NCBI RefSeq assembly: GCF_047971185.1
Contig: NZ_JBKDZH010000038.1
Span: 1 to 64,000, forward strand
DNA: 64,000 nucleotides
Direction: 5' to 3'
DNA from: Kluyvera sp047971185
GTDB taxonomy: Bacteria > Pseudomonadota > Gammaproteobacteria > Enterobacterales > Enterobacteriaceae
In this document: one piece after another, positions 24,056-32,742 of the stretch
Numbering within the stretch: the first letter of the stretch is position 1
How the letters are laid out: each line of letters opens with the position of its first letter
Program-made: the position numbers and the translations under genes
Notes under the pieces: generated by a model
What the model saw: the letters and a program-made list of their open reading frames with translations, nothing else
Database searches by the model: none
Told to the model about the DNA's origin: nothing

Positions 24056-25372
24056 TTACTCCTGTTTTGCTAGCGTGCTGGATCCCTCAACGGCACTGAT
24101 TTCCGCATTGCGGTACTGCTTATCGACGATGCGCATGAACGGCAGGTACAGCATCGCGCCGATCAGCAGGTTAATGATTTGCATCACGCTGCCGGAAATG
24201 TGCCCGGTCACGATAAAGCCGCTGATGACCGGCGGCAGCGTCCACGGGATAAACACCCCGGTAGTGACCGCGACCGCCCCGATTTTCATCGCCAGATACT
24301 GGATGGTGACCAGCACCAGCGGAACCAGGTTGAACGGGATCAGCATGATCGGGTTCATGATGACCGGCAGGCCAAACAGCACCGGTTCGTTGATGTTAAA
24401 GATGGAGGCGCCCGCGCCCAGCCGCGCCACTTCGCGCATATTTTTACTGCGGGCGAAAATCAGCATCGCGATGACCAGCGACAGCGTGGCCCCTGCGCCA
24501 CCCATCCAGATCATGTCGAAGAACTGCTCGGTAATAATGTGCGGCGGCGTGACGCCCGCCTGAATGGCGGCGATGTTGTCGGTCTGGTTTTCCATCCACA
24601 GCGGGCGGATGATGCCGTTGACCATTGAACCGGAGTTGATCCCAACGGACCAAAGAATGGTGATGCTGAACACCGTCATCAGCGCGCCGAAGTAAGAGGT
24701 GCCGAAGTGGCGCACCGGGGTCGCGACGACGTCATAAATAAACTGGTGAATAGTGTTGTAGTGGGTGTTCTCAAAACCAATACGAATCGCCAGCACCAGA
24801 ATCATCACCACCAGCGCGGGGATCAGTGCGGCGAAGGATTCCTGCACCGCCGGCGGCACGCCTTCCGGCATTTTAATGACCAGCTTTTTGCGCTTCAGCC
24901 AGCAGAACAGCTCGGTCCACAGCAGCGAACCAATCATGGCGACGAACAGACCTTTGGTGCCGATCCACTCTACCGGCATGACGGTAATGCCGCCGTTTTC
25001 GGCGACCTTAATAAACGGCGTCAGGATCAGGAAGCAGACCAGCGCCAGAATGCCGCTGGAAATTTTGTCATCGCCGTAGTGCTCGGCCAGGCGGTAGGCG
25101 ACAAGGAAGCTGATAAACAGCGACATGGTGGAGAAGACCGCGTTAAACGGAATCTCGATAATAGCGCTCCAGCTGGCGCCGAAGGTGCTGGACATAAACT
25201 GCTGATAGCCCTGATTCGGGAACGATGAGATCACCAGCAGGATGGAGCCGACGATAATAAACGGCATAAAGGAAACATACGCGCCGCGGATGGCGCCGAG
25301 ATGACGTTGCTGTGCGGTTTTCGCCGCAATCGGCATCAATTTCTCTTCTAAAAATCCCAGAACATTGTTCAT
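24056..25372 (-). CDS. PTS permease EIIC, lactose/cellobiose family
   Basis: Inner-membrane sugar-transporting EIIC of the cellobiose/chitobiose (CelB/ChbC) type, 438 residues with about ten hydrophobic spans. It begins MNNVLGFLEEKLMPIAAKTAQQRHLGAIRGAY, the typical family start, and keeps GAGASIFNINEPVLFGLPVIMNP, in which the glutamate is part of the sugar site. No EIIA or EIIB is encoded nearby, so it must borrow phosphorylation partners from another system. First gene of a tight operon with an aspartylglucosaminidase-type hydrolase and an M17 peptidase. It is divergent from a transposase-like regulator, with a candidate CRP site between. Confidence 0.9.
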   Translation of the reverse strand: MNNVLGFLEEKLMPIAAKTAQQRHLGAIRGAYVSFMPFIIVGSILLVISSFPNQGYQQFMSSTFGASWSAIIEIPFNAVFSTMSLFISFLVAYRLAEHYGDDKISSGILALVCFLILTPFIKVAENGGITVMPVEWIGTKGLFVAMIGSLLWTELFCWLKRKKLVIKMPEGVPPAVQESFAALIPALVVMILVLAIRIGFENTHYNTIHQFIYDVVATPVRHFGTSYFGALMTVFSITILWSVGINSGSMVNGIIRPLWMENQTDNIAAIQAGVTPPHIITEQFFDMIWMGGAGATLSLVIAMLIFARSKNMREVARLGAGASIFNINEPVLFGLPVIMNPIMLIPFNLVPLVLVTIQYLAMKIGAVAVTTGVFIPWTLPPVISGFIVTGHISGSVMQIINLLIGAMLYLPFMRIVDKQYRNAEISAVEGSSTLAKQE

Positions 25373-25459
25373 TGTGAACTCCGTATAAGATTAACGGACA
25401 TTGTGTGTGTTATGTAATAGAAAACGACGAAGGGGATTATCGGAGAAAGGCGGGTGCGG

Positions 25460-25481
25460 AAAGGTGAAACGGGTCACAATG
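25460..25481. promoter_or_regulatory. Candidate CRP site in the EIIC/regulator divergent region
   Basis: GGTGA-N6-TCACA fits the CRP core TGTGA-N6-TCACA with one mismatch. It lies about 90 bp before the EIIC start and 60-80 bp before the regulator start. A CRP site is expected for a PTS sugar operon. Confidence 0.6.
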
Positions 25482-25539
25482 CATCCACTTAATCTATATA
25501 AATCTCATATGATTAGTTATTTATTTCTTAAGGAATAGC

Positions 25540-26397
25540 ATGGAAATTAAGCTGCACGCTAACGCCACCACCACGCCACGTATCCGCAAATATCTGCAGA
25601 AGTCGGATAAAAGTGACCGTGAACTGGCGCTGGAACTGGGTATTTCCGTGACTACGGTGCGGCGCTGGCGCAATCGCGAGCAGACTGCCGATCGCAGCAC
25701 CACGCCAGGCGTCGTACACAAAGCAATGAGACAAGAACAGGTTGTGCTGATTAATGCGCTGCGCGAAATCCTCCGCGCGCCGCTGGACGACCTGCTGTTT
25801 ATGGTGGTGGAAGGGCTGGGCATTTCTCTGTCCCGAGCCACGCTTAGCCGCTATCTGACGCCGTCGTACCCGAAAAATGGCGAGATGAGTGCGCAAGGCA
25901 AGAAGGCGCTGAAGGCGGGCCTCCGGCCGCAAACGCTGACCTTACATTACCGTTTGTTGTCGCTGCATATGGATGATGACGGTGACCATCACCTGCTGTG
26001 GGCGCAGGAGCCGGTGAGCGGCTGGTGCGCGGCGCGTATCTATTCGGGAATGTCGTCACCGCTGGTCATCCACTGGCTGGATGAGGTACTGGCACAGTTT
26101 CCGGGTGCTATCCAATCTGTTGAGATTAAAAGTGACGAAGGGCTAAGCGAAGCGCATTTTGCCGCGCTACGTGAGCATCTGGCGGAGAGGGGGATTGACG
26201 CTAGTGCCACCTCAGCCGGAGAAAAGCGCCAGGCGGTCGCGGTGACCGTACCGCTGGCAGAGATTATTCCGGCGGCGCGGTTCTGTACGCCGGATGAACT
26301 GGCGCTCAGGCTGTGTGGGCTATTTAACGGCGGGAAGGCGCAGAAAAAGCTGGGGAATCTGACGCCGCAGGCTTTTCTGGAAGCGCTGCGGCCTTAA
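25540..26397 (+). CDS. HTH regulator derived from an IS481-type transposase
   Basis: The 285-residue protein looks like an IS481/IS3-group transposase turned into a regulator. The N-terminus (KLHANATTTPRIRKYLQKS) and helix-turn-helix (ELALELGISVTTVRRWRNRE) are the transposase DNA-binding region, followed by a second helical domain. The C-terminal half has the integrase-core outline, but catalytic acidic residues look lost: HHLLWAQEPVSGW replaces the first strand, and the usual TDNG-EF is SDEGLSEAHF. No terminal inverted repeats flank it. It is divergent from the EIIC operon across 167 bp, the normal place for its regulator. The start at 25540 follows TAAGGA. Function as a transcription factor is inferred. 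Confidence 0.75.
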   Translation: MEIKLHANATTTPRIRKYLQKSDKSDRELALELGISVTTVRRWRNREQTADRSTTPGVVHKAMRQEQVVLINALREILRAPLDDLLFMVVEGLGISLSRATLSRYLTPSYPKNGEMSAQGKKALKAGLRPQTLTLHYRLLSLHMDDDGDHHLLWAQEPVSGWCAARIYSGMSSPLVIHWLDEVLAQFPGAIQSVEIKSDEGLSEAHFAALREHLAERGIDASATSAGEKRQAVAVTVPLAEIIPAARFCTPDELALRLCGLFNGGKAQKKLGNLTPQAFLEALRP

Positions 26398-26403
26398 GGA
26401 GAA

Positions 26404-26763
26404 TTAGCGAACGATCTCCAGCACCTGCTCCGGCGGGCGGCCAATGCGCGCCTGGCCGTTGTTCACGACGATAGGGCGTTCGATCAGCTTCGGGTTCTCG
26501 ACCATCGCCTGAATCAGCGCCTCTTCGCTGAGCTGCGCATCGGCGAGATTCAGCGATTTATAGAGATCTTCTTTCTGGCGCATCAGCTCACGGGCGCTAC
26601 CCAGGCCGAGCATCTTAATCAACTTGCCCAGCGTCGCGGCATCCGGCGGCGTCTCAAGGTAGAGCACCACGTCAGGGTCGATGCCGTTATCTTTCAGCAG
26701 GGCTAATGTCTCGCGGCTCTTTGAGCAGCGCGGGTTGTGATAAATGGTGACCGAATCCGTCAT
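26404..26763 (-). CDS. yfgD: ArsC family reductase YfgD
   Basis: A 119-residue thioredoxin-fold protein of the glutaredoxin-dependent arsenate reductase family, matching E. coli YfgD. The active-site cysteine is in YHNPRCSKSRETL (Cys13), with the anion-binding arginines in RPIVVNNGQARIGRPPE. A role in arsenate detoxification has not been established to my knowledge. It lies 11 bp downstream of the bepA-side boundary and is read in the same direction as bepA, as in E. coli. Both the accessory cluster and this core gene end here: the transposase-like regulator stops 6 bp away on the other strand. Confidence 0.93.
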   Translation of the reverse strand: MTDSVTIYHNPRCSKSRETLALLKDNGIDPDVVLYLETPPDAATLGKLIKMLGLGSARELMRQKEDLYKSLNLADAQLSEEALIQAMVENPKLIERPIVVNNGQARIGRPPEQVLEIVR

Positions 26764-26774
26764 CGTCTCTCCTG

Positions 26775-28238
26775 TTACATTTTCTGATAAGGGCGGAAGC
26801 GTTCCTGCAGCTGGCGCAGCTGGTCGATACGCGCATCGTAGCGGGCCTGCTGCAGGCTGCGCAGCTTCACCTGCGCGCTGGCGGCGCTCAGCAGGGAAAT
26901 CGCCTGGTCGAGCCTGCCGACCAGCGCCATATTTTCGGCGCGCGCGGCCAGCTCCTGATCGCGGTTACCCAGTTTGGCTTCCGCCTGGGCCAGCAGATCC
27001 CAGCCGTTGGTGTCGTCTTTATAGTTGAAGGTGTAGCGGTTCAGGATGGTGGCCGCTTCGCCGGCCTGGCCTCCTTCCAGCAGGGCGTTAGCCAGGTTGA
27101 GCTGGAGCACCGGGTTGGTACGCAGCTCGCGGGCGTTTTTCAGCCGGTTAATCGCCTCGCTGGTTTTGTTCTGACCCAGGTCGATGTCGGTTGCCAGGTC
27201 AAGGAACCAGGCATTCTGCGGGTCGGCGCTCAGCAGCGGCTGGAGCAGCTTGCTGGCTTCGGCGAAGTTTTTCGCCTCCATCGCCAGCAGCGCTCGACCG
27301 TACTGGGCGGCGTGCTGCTCGCGCACGTTGCCTTTCGACCAGCTGTCGAGCAGATCGCTGCCGAGCTGGTTTTGCCCGTTGTTGTACATGCCCAGGGTAC
27401 GCGCTTTGGCAAAGTAGAAGTCGGCGGAGGACTGTACCACCACCGGGCGCATCTGGTTGGCGCGGTTACGCGCATCGGACAGGCGGCTTTCCGGCAAGGG
27501 GTGGGTCAGCAGCATTTCCGGCGGACGAGAAGAGTAGCGCGACTGGTCGAGCAGCTTTTCCATAAACGCGGGCATCGCCTGCGGATCGAAGCCCGCGCGC
27601 TGGAGCACCTGAATGCCGATACGGTCCGCTTCTTCTTCATTCTGGCGGGTAAAGCTGATCATCCCTTGCTGCGTTCCCGCCAGCGTGCCGCTGAGCGCGG
27701 CCATCCCCGCCTGCGGGCTGGCCATTGCCAGCAGAATGGAGCCGAGCGCCCCGACCCACGTCAGCGGGGCGTTACGTTTCTGATCTTCCATCGCGCGCGC
27801 CAGGTGGCGCTGGGTAACGTGAGAAATTTCGTGCGCCATCACCGAAGCCAGCTGGCTTTCGGTATCTGAATAGCGGAACAGCGCCGAGTGCAGCACCACG
27901 TTGCCGCCGAAGAAGGCGAAGGCGTTGATGTCGTCGTTATTAATCAGATAAAAATGGAACGGGGTGCGCACGGAAAAGGCGTGCGAGACCAGCCGCATAC
28001 CCAGCGAGTTAATGTACTGGACCAGCAGCGGATCGTTAATCAGGGGCGCGCTTCCGCGCAGTTGTCGAACATAGTAATCCCCCATCTGCATCTCCTGGCC
28101 GATGGAGAGCGTGCTTCCTGCGGATGTACCCATATCCGGCAGATTATCCGTTGCGTCCGCGAACGCGGGGGCAATCTGGCCGAAAGCGAGTGTCGCAATA
28201 AGGGATGCCAACAGCGTTTTTTTCAACTGCCTGAACAT
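26775..28238 (-). CDS. bepA: Periplasmic metalloprotease and chaperone BepA
   Basis: M48 zinc metalloprotease with TPR repeats that helps LptD assembly and degrades misassembled outer membrane proteins. The 487-residue protein has a signal peptide (MFRQLKKTLLASLIATLAFGQIAPAFA), the zinc site in VMAHEISHVTQRH (about residue 135), the third ligand in the NEEEADRIG segment, and C-terminal TPR helices from about residue 310. It is led by a near-perfect sigma-E promoter (28271-28298), as expected for an envelope-stress gene. Divergent from perM; yfgD follows 11 bp downstream. Confidence 0.96.
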   Translation of the reverse strand: MFRQLKKTLLASLIATLAFGQIAPAFADATDNLPDMGTSAGSTLSIGQEMQMGDYYVRQLRGSAPLINDPLLVQYINSLGMRLVSHAFSVRTPFHFYLINNDDINAFAFFGGNVVLHSALFRYSDTESQLASVMAHEISHVTQRHLARAMEDQKRNAPLTWVGALGSILLAMASPQAGMAALSGTLAGTQQGMISFTRQNEEEADRIGIQVLQRAGFDPQAMPAFMEKLLDQSRYSSRPPEMLLTHPLPESRLSDARNRANQMRPVVVQSSADFYFAKARTLGMYNNGQNQLGSDLLDSWSKGNVREQHAAQYGRALLAMEAKNFAEASKLLQPLLSADPQNAWFLDLATDIDLGQNKTSEAINRLKNARELRTNPVLQLNLANALLEGGQAGEAATILNRYTFNYKDDTNGWDLLAQAEAKLGNRDQELAARAENMALVGRLDQAISLLSAASAQVKLRSLQQARYDARIDQLRQLQERFRPYQKM

Positions 28239-28270
28239 AACCTCTGTCCTGTAATGTGGGATGTGCCTGT

Positions 28271-28298
28271 TTTGACCAACAGCATAACGTTACGTTCC
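28271..28298 (-). promoter_or_regulatory. Sigma-E promoter of bepA
   Basis: On the minus strand, GGAACGT (-35, 28298-28292) and TCAAA (-10, 28275-28271) are separated by 16 bp. This fits the RpoE consensus GGAACTT-N15/16-TCAAA with one mismatch. The -10 lies 33 bp before the bepA ATG. Confidence 0.8.
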
Positions 28299-28427
28299 AT
28301 TATGGGCTGCGTTGGCAGTGTATCATCACGAGATTACGGGCTAAAAATAAAAAGCGCAGTCTTTTTTGTGACACTTAGATACAATTCATGTTCTGTATGA
28401 ACGCGATAGGCTTCAGGGAATAGATTT

Positions 28428-29501
28428 ATGCTCGAGATGTTGACGCAATGGTATCGCCGCCGATTCAGTGACCCGGAGGCCATCGCGCTGCTGGTCATTC
28501 TGGTGGTGGGTTTTTGCATTCTGTTTTTCTTCAGCGGCCTGCTGGCGCCGCTGCTGGTAGCGCTGGTGCTGGCGTACCTGCTGGAATGGCCGACGGTGCG
28601 CCTGGAGCGTCTGGGCTGGTCGCGTACCTGGGCGACCAGCGTGGTGCTGGTGCTGTTTGTCGGCATTCTGCTGCTGATGTCGTTCGTGGTGATGCCGATT
28701 GCCTGGCAGCAGGGGATATACCTCATTCGCGATATGCCAGGCATGCTCAACAAACTCTCCGATTTTGCCGCCACGCTGCCGCGCCGCTATCCGGCGCTGA
28801 TGGATGCCGGCATTATTGATGCTATGGCGGAGAATATGCGCACCCGTATGCTCACCATGGGCGATTCGGTGGTGAAGTATTCGGTCGCTTCTCTCGTCGG
28901 GCTGCTGACGCTGGCGGTCTACCTGGTGCTGGTGCCGCTGATGGTCTTCTTCCTGGTCAAAGATAAAGAGCAGATGCTCAACGCCGTGCGCCGCGTGCTG
29001 CCGCGCAACCGCGGGCTGGCCGGGCAGGTATGGAAAGAGATGAATCAGCAGATCACCAACTATATCCGCGGCAAGGTGCTGGAGATGATCGTCGTCGGCG
29101 TCGCCACCTGGCTCGGCTTCCTGCTTTTTGGCCTCAACTACTCGCTGCTGCTGGCGGTGCTGGTGGGCGTGTCGGTGCTGATTCCGTATATCGGCGCCTT
29201 CGTGGTGACCATTCCGGTGGTCTGCGTGGCGCTGTTCCAGTTTGGGCTTGGCACCGAATTCTGGAGCCTGTTTGCGGTCTACCTGATTATTCAGGGGCTG
29301 GATGGCAACCTGCTGGTGCCGGTGCTGTTCTCAGAGGCGGTGAACCTGCATCCGCTGGTGATCATCCTGTCGGTGGTGATTTTCGGCGGCCTGTGGGGGT
29401 TCTGGGGCGTGTTCTTCGCCATTCCGCTGGCGACGTTGATTAAAGCGGTGGTCCACGCCTGGCCGGATGGGCTGGTGGTGGAAGAAGAGACGTCAGATTA
29501 A
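28428..29501 (+). CDS. perM: AI-2E family transporter PerM
   Basis: A 357-residue inner-membrane protein of the AI-2 exporter/PerM family (DUF20) with about seven to eight spans, matching E. coli PerM (YfgO). Segments include FFFSGLLAPLLVALVLAYLLEWP near the N-terminus and the family stretch LVGVSVLIPYIGAFVVTIPVV, then EAVNLHPLVIILSVVIFGGLWGFWGVFFAIPLA. The transported substrate is not established. It is divergent from bepA across a 189-bp promoter region, as in E. coli, and is followed by a REP-like repeat. Confidence 0.93.
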   Translation: MLEMLTQWYRRRFSDPEAIALLVILVVGFCILFFFSGLLAPLLVALVLAYLLEWPTVRLERLGWSRTWATSVVLVLFVGILLLMSFVVMPIAWQQGIYLIRDMPGMLNKLSDFAATLPRRYPALMDAGIIDAMAENMRTRMLTMGDSVVKYSVASLVGLLTLAVYLVLVPLMVFFLVKDKEQMLNAVRRVLPRNRGLAGQVWKEMNQQITNYIRGKVLEMIVVGVATWLGFLLFGLNYSLLLAVLVGVSVLIPYIGAFVVTIPVVCVALFQFGLGTEFWSLFAVYLIIQGLDGNLLVPVLFSEAVNLHPLVIILSVVIFGGLWGFWGVFFAIPLATLIKAVVHAWPDGLVVEEETSD

Positions 29502-29527
29502 CCTGCCGTCAGGGGAGCGCTATGCTT

Positions 29528-29575
29528 CCCGGCGTCGCTGCGCTCGGCCGGGCTATATAAGGGATAACCCGGCCG
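29528..29575. repeat. REP-like palindrome pair (copy 2)
   Basis: CCCGGCGTCGCTGCGCTCGGCCGGG is followed by a shorter inverted GGATAACCCGGCCGATGAG unit. It lies between the convergent ends of perM and bcp, a typical REP/BIME location. Confidence 0.7.
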
Positions 29576-29582
29576 ATGAGTG

Positions 29583-30053
29583 CTACGCGTTGGCCTTCAG
29601 CCAGCCGATCACCACGTCATGGTGGTTGCTGGTTTTGAAGTCATCAAACACATGTTCAACTTTACCGTCGGCGTCAATCAGGAAGCTGATGCGGTGAATG
29701 CCGTCATAGGTTTTCCCCATGAAGGTTTTTTCACCCCAGATGCCGAACTGCTCGCAGACCTGGTGATTTTCATCGGAGAGCAGCGTGAAGTTCAGCAGCT
29801 CTTTTTCCGAGAAGCGGGAGAGCTTTTCCGGTTTATCGGTGCTGATACCCAGAACCTCAACGCCAGCTTTTTTTAGCTCGTCCATATTGTCGCGAAGGCC
29901 GCATGCCTGCACGGTGCAGCCAGGGGTCATCGCTTTCGGGTAAAAATAGACCAGAACACGTTGTCCCTGGAAGTCGGTCAAATTTACTTGCTCGCCGTCT
30001 TGATCGGGCAAACTAAATTTCGGTGCGATATCACCGGCTTTCAGTGGGTTCAT
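29583..30053 (-). CDS. bcp: Thiol peroxidase Bcp (peroxiredoxin Q)
   Basis: Reduces hydrogen peroxide and organic hydroperoxides with thioredoxin. The 156-residue peroxiredoxin has the peroxidatic Cys46 and resolving Cys51 within YPKAMTPGCTVQACGLRD, the atypical 2-Cys layout of the Bcp group, and the catalytic arginine further on. The start ATG overlaps the gcvR stop codon (TAATG), so the two are translationally coupled, as in E. coli. Confidence 0.96.
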   Translation of the reverse strand: MNPLKAGDIAPKFSLPDQDGEQVNLTDFQGQRVLVYFYPKAMTPGCTVQACGLRDNMDELKKAGVEVLGISTDKPEKLSRFSEKELLNFTLLSDENHQVCEQFGIWGEKTFMGKTYDGIHRISFLIDADGKVEHVFDDFKTSNHHDVVIGWLKANA

Positions 30054-30625
30054 TACTCAGCTCCATCCTGTTCGTCATGCTGTGAATAATTAATCACGTT
30101 TATACTGCCTTGCGCTTTCAATTCTGTACATAGGGCTTTGAACGCTTGCTCAATATTTGATGCATTTTGCGTAGCCGGGCTGTGGGCGGAAATCTGAATA
30201 AACAGCTGCGCCGCGCTCTCGTCGGTGCCCGGCTGGGTCCGCGATACCAGCTCGGCGATGTTCATCTCCCAGCTGTCGAACAGGGCGGTAAAGCGCTCGA
30301 TAATATGCGGTGAATCAGGGACTTCCACCTGTACCCACACGGTGGCCGGCATTGCCGGACGCGGGCTGGCGGTGGTCCGTTTCATGACGATCAGCAGGTC
30401 CAGCTCCGCACCTTTCAGCGGCAGGGTGGACTCGATCAGCGTAATCGCATTCCAGGTTCCGGACAGCAGCATAATAAAAGTGAATTCATCCCCCAGCATG
30501 GCCAACCGACTGTCTTCGATATTACAGCCGCAGCTGCTCACATGACGAGTAATCGTATTGACGATGCCGGAGCGATCCGCGCCCAGGGCTGTAATGACCA
30601 GATAGTGTTGTAATGAGGCTGTCAA
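30053..30625 (-). CDS. gcvR: Glycine cleavage system regulator GcvR
   Basis: A 190-residue protein with two ACT domains (about residues 5-85 and 95-175) that binds GcvA and represses gcvTHP when glycine is low. It reads LQHYLVITALGADRSGIVNTITRHVSSCGCNIEDSR, nearly identical to E. coli GcvR. The start is a TTG at 30625, as in E. coli, with GGAAG upstream. Divergent from dapA; bcp follows with a 1-bp overlap. Confidence 0.95.
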   Translation of the reverse strand: MTASLQHYLVITALGADRSGIVNTITRHVSSCGCNIEDSRLAMLGDEFTFIMLLSGTWNAITLIESTLPLKGAELDLLIVMKRTTASPRPAMPATVWVQVEVPDSPHIIERFTALFDSWEMNIAELVSRTQPGTDESAAQLFIQISAHSPATQNASNIEQAFKALCTELKAQGSINVINYSQHDEQDGAE

Positions 30626-30779
30626 ACCTGTTCTTCCTTTAAAAAGGTGCGGTATACCCTAGGAAAGCATAAAAAAAACCGGCATACAACATTCTGAAGG
30701 GCCTCAGTCTCTTGCTTTTATTACAGTACCAAACGTACCATTGAGTTTCATGTCCGCACGTCAGCACAGAGGATGGCCC

Positions 30780-31658
30780 ATGTTCACGGGAAGTATTGTA
30801 GCGCTTGTCACGCCGATGGATGAAAAAGGTAATGTCGACCGTTCAAGCCTGAAAAAACTGATTGATTACCATGTCGCCAACGGAACCTCGGCGATTGTGT
30901 CGGTAGGGACTACCGGCGAGTCAGCGACGCTTAGCCACGAAGAGCATGGCGATGTGGTCTTAACCACCCTGGAACTGGCCGATGGCCGCATTCCGGTTAT
31001 CGCAGGAACGGGGGCAAATGCAACCGCAGAGGCGATCAGCCTGACCCAGCGTTTCAACGACAGCGGCGTCGTCGGCTGCCTGACCGTGACCCCGTACTAC
31101 AACCGTCCGACCCAGGAAGGTTTGTTCCAGCACTTTAAAGCGATTGCCGAGCATACTGACCTGCCACAAATCCTGTATAATGTGCCGTCCCGCACCGGTT
31201 GCGATATGCTGCCGGAAACCGTAGGTCGCCTGGCGAAAATTAAAAATATTATCGCGATTAAGGAAGCTACGGGGAACTTAAGCCGCGTTCATCAGATCAA
31301 AGAGCTGGTTTCAGACGATTTCATCCTGCTTAGCGGCGATGATGCAACCGGTCTGGACTTCATGCAGCTCGGCGGCCACGGCGTCATTTCGGTGACGGCG
31401 AACGTTGCGGCGCGTGATATGGCGGAAATGTGCAAACTGTCCGCTGCAGGAGAGTTCGCGCAGGCGCGCATCATCAACCAGCGTTTGATGCCGCTGCACA
31501 ATAAATTATTTGTCGAACCCAATCCGATCCCAGTGAAATGGGCGTGTAAGGAATTGGGGCTTGTGGCGACCGACACCATGCGCTTGCCGATGACACCGAT
31601 CACCGACCACGGTCGTGACGTGGTGGCATCCGCACTCAAGCATGCCGGTTTGCTGTAA
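30780..31658 (+). CDS. dapA: 4-hydroxy-tetrahydrodipicolinate synthase
   Basis: First committed enzyme of lysine and meso-diaminopimelate synthesis: condenses pyruvate with aspartate semialdehyde. From ATG 30780 it has 292 residues, the E. coli length; GAGGA precedes it. The Schiff-base lysine lies in IAIKEATGN (about 161), with Tyr133 in ILYNVPSRTG and Thr44/Thr45 in VGTTGESATL. Upstream ATG/in-frame codons (30741) are not used in homologues. Followed after 16 bp by bamC, the usual dapA-bamC pair. Confidence 0.97.
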   Translation: MFTGSIVALVTPMDEKGNVDRSSLKKLIDYHVANGTSAIVSVGTTGESATLSHEEHGDVVLTTLELADGRIPVIAGTGANATAEAISLTQRFNDSGVVGCLTVTPYYNRPTQEGLFQHFKAIAEHTDLPQILYNVPSRTGCDMLPETVGRLAKIKNIIAIKEATGNLSRVHQIKELVSDDFILLSGDDATGLDFMQLGGHGVISVTANVAARDMAEMCKLSAAGEFAQARIINQRLMPLHNKLFVEPNPIPVKWACKELGLVATDTMRLPMTPITDHGRDVVASALKHAGLL

Positions 31659-31674
31659 AGTTTAGGGAGATTTG

Positions 31675-32706
31675 ATGGCTTACTCAGTACAGAAGTCGCG
31701 CCTGGCCAAGGTTGCGGGTGTATCGCTGGTATTACTGCTTGCGGCCTGTAGTTCCGACTCGCGCTATAAGCGCCAGGTGAGCGGCGATGAGTCCTATCTG
31801 GACGCCACGCCGTTAGGTGAACTTCACGCCCCAGCGGGCATGATCCTGCCGCTGGAAAATGGCGACTACAACATTCCGGTCGCCAACGGCAGCGGTGCCG
31901 TCGGTAAAGCGCTGGACATCCGTCCGCCGGCTCAGCCGCTGGCGCTGGTCGCCGGCGCGCGTACCCAGTTTACCGGTGATACCGCCACGCTGCTGGTGGA
32001 AAATAGCCGTAGCGGCTCCCTGTGGCCGCAGGTGGTTAGCATTGTGCAGGCGAAAAACTACACCATCACCAAACGTGATGATGCGAGCCAAACGCTGACG
32101 ACGGACTGGGTCGAGTGGAATCGCCTTGATGAAGACCAGCAGTATCGCGGTCGCTATCAAATCTCCGTGCAGCCTCAGGGCTATCAGCAGGCGGTGATGG
32201 TGAAGCTGGTTAACCTGGAGCAGGCGGGCAAGCCGGTTGCCGATCGCGCGTCTTTACAGCGCTACAGCGCCGAAATGCTGAACGTGATTTCTGCCGGTCT
32301 GGATAAGAACGCCAGCGACGCACAGGCTTCTCGCGGTTCTGCGGGCGCAACCTATGACGTGCAGAGCGCTTCTGATGACACCGGTCTGCCGATGCTGGTG
32401 GTGCGTGCGCCGTTCAACCAGGTCTGGCAGCGTCTGCCGGGCGCGCTGGAAAAAGCGGGCATGAAAGTGACCGACAGCACCCGTTCTCAGGGCAGCATCG
32501 CCGTGACCTACAAGCCGCTGTCTGATAGCGGCTGGCAGGACCTCGGCGCCAGCGACCCGGGTCTGGTCTCCGGTGACTACAAGCTTCAGGTCGGCGACCT
32601 GGACAACCGTAGTAGCCTGCAGTTCATCGATCCGAAAGGCCACACGCTGACGCAGTCGCAGAATGACGCCCTGGTCGCCGTATTCCAGGCCGCATTAAGC
32701 AAGTAA
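31675..32706 (+). CDS. bamC: Outer membrane assembly lipoprotein BamC
   Basis: Lipoprotein of the BAM complex that inserts beta-barrel proteins in the outer membrane. The 343-residue precursor has a signal peptide and lipobox LLLAACSS (modified Cys25). An unstructured N-terminal stretch that binds BamD (SRYKRQVSGDESYL...) follows, then two helix-grip domains (about 100-210 and 225-343). ATG 31675 rather than 31672 is chosen to match E. coli MAYSVQKSRLAKV. It is co-transcribed with dapA and ends in a short terminator before purC. Confidence 0.95.
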   Translation: MAYSVQKSRLAKVAGVSLVLLLAACSSDSRYKRQVSGDESYLDATPLGELHAPAGMILPLENGDYNIPVANGSGAVGKALDIRPPAQPLALVAGARTQFTGDTATLLVENSRSGSLWPQVVSIVQAKNYTITKRDDASQTLTTDWVEWNRLDEDQQYRGRYQISVQPQGYQQAVMVKLVNLEQAGKPVADRASLQRYSAEMLNVISAGLDKNASDAQASRGSAGATYDVQSASDDTGLPMLVVRAPFNQVWQRLPGALEKAGMKVTDSTRSQGSIAVTYKPLSDSGWQDLGASDPGLVSGDYKLQVGDLDNRSSLQFIDPKGHTLTQSQNDALVAVFQAALSK

Positions 32707-32713
32707 TTTATCA

Positions 32714-32739
32714 GGGCTGGAGCAATCCGGCCCTTTTTT
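32714..32739 (+). terminator. Terminator after bamC
   Basis: Arms GGGCTGG and CCGGCCC (one mismatch) around AGCAAT are followed by six T residues, 7 bp after the bamC stop and just before the purC promoter. Confidence 0.75.
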
Positions 32740-32742
32740 CTG

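Noticed and set aside
25540..26397. Intact insertion sequence
   Set aside because: The protein has a transposase-like HTH but apparently no DDE triad, and no terminal inverted repeats or target duplications flank it.
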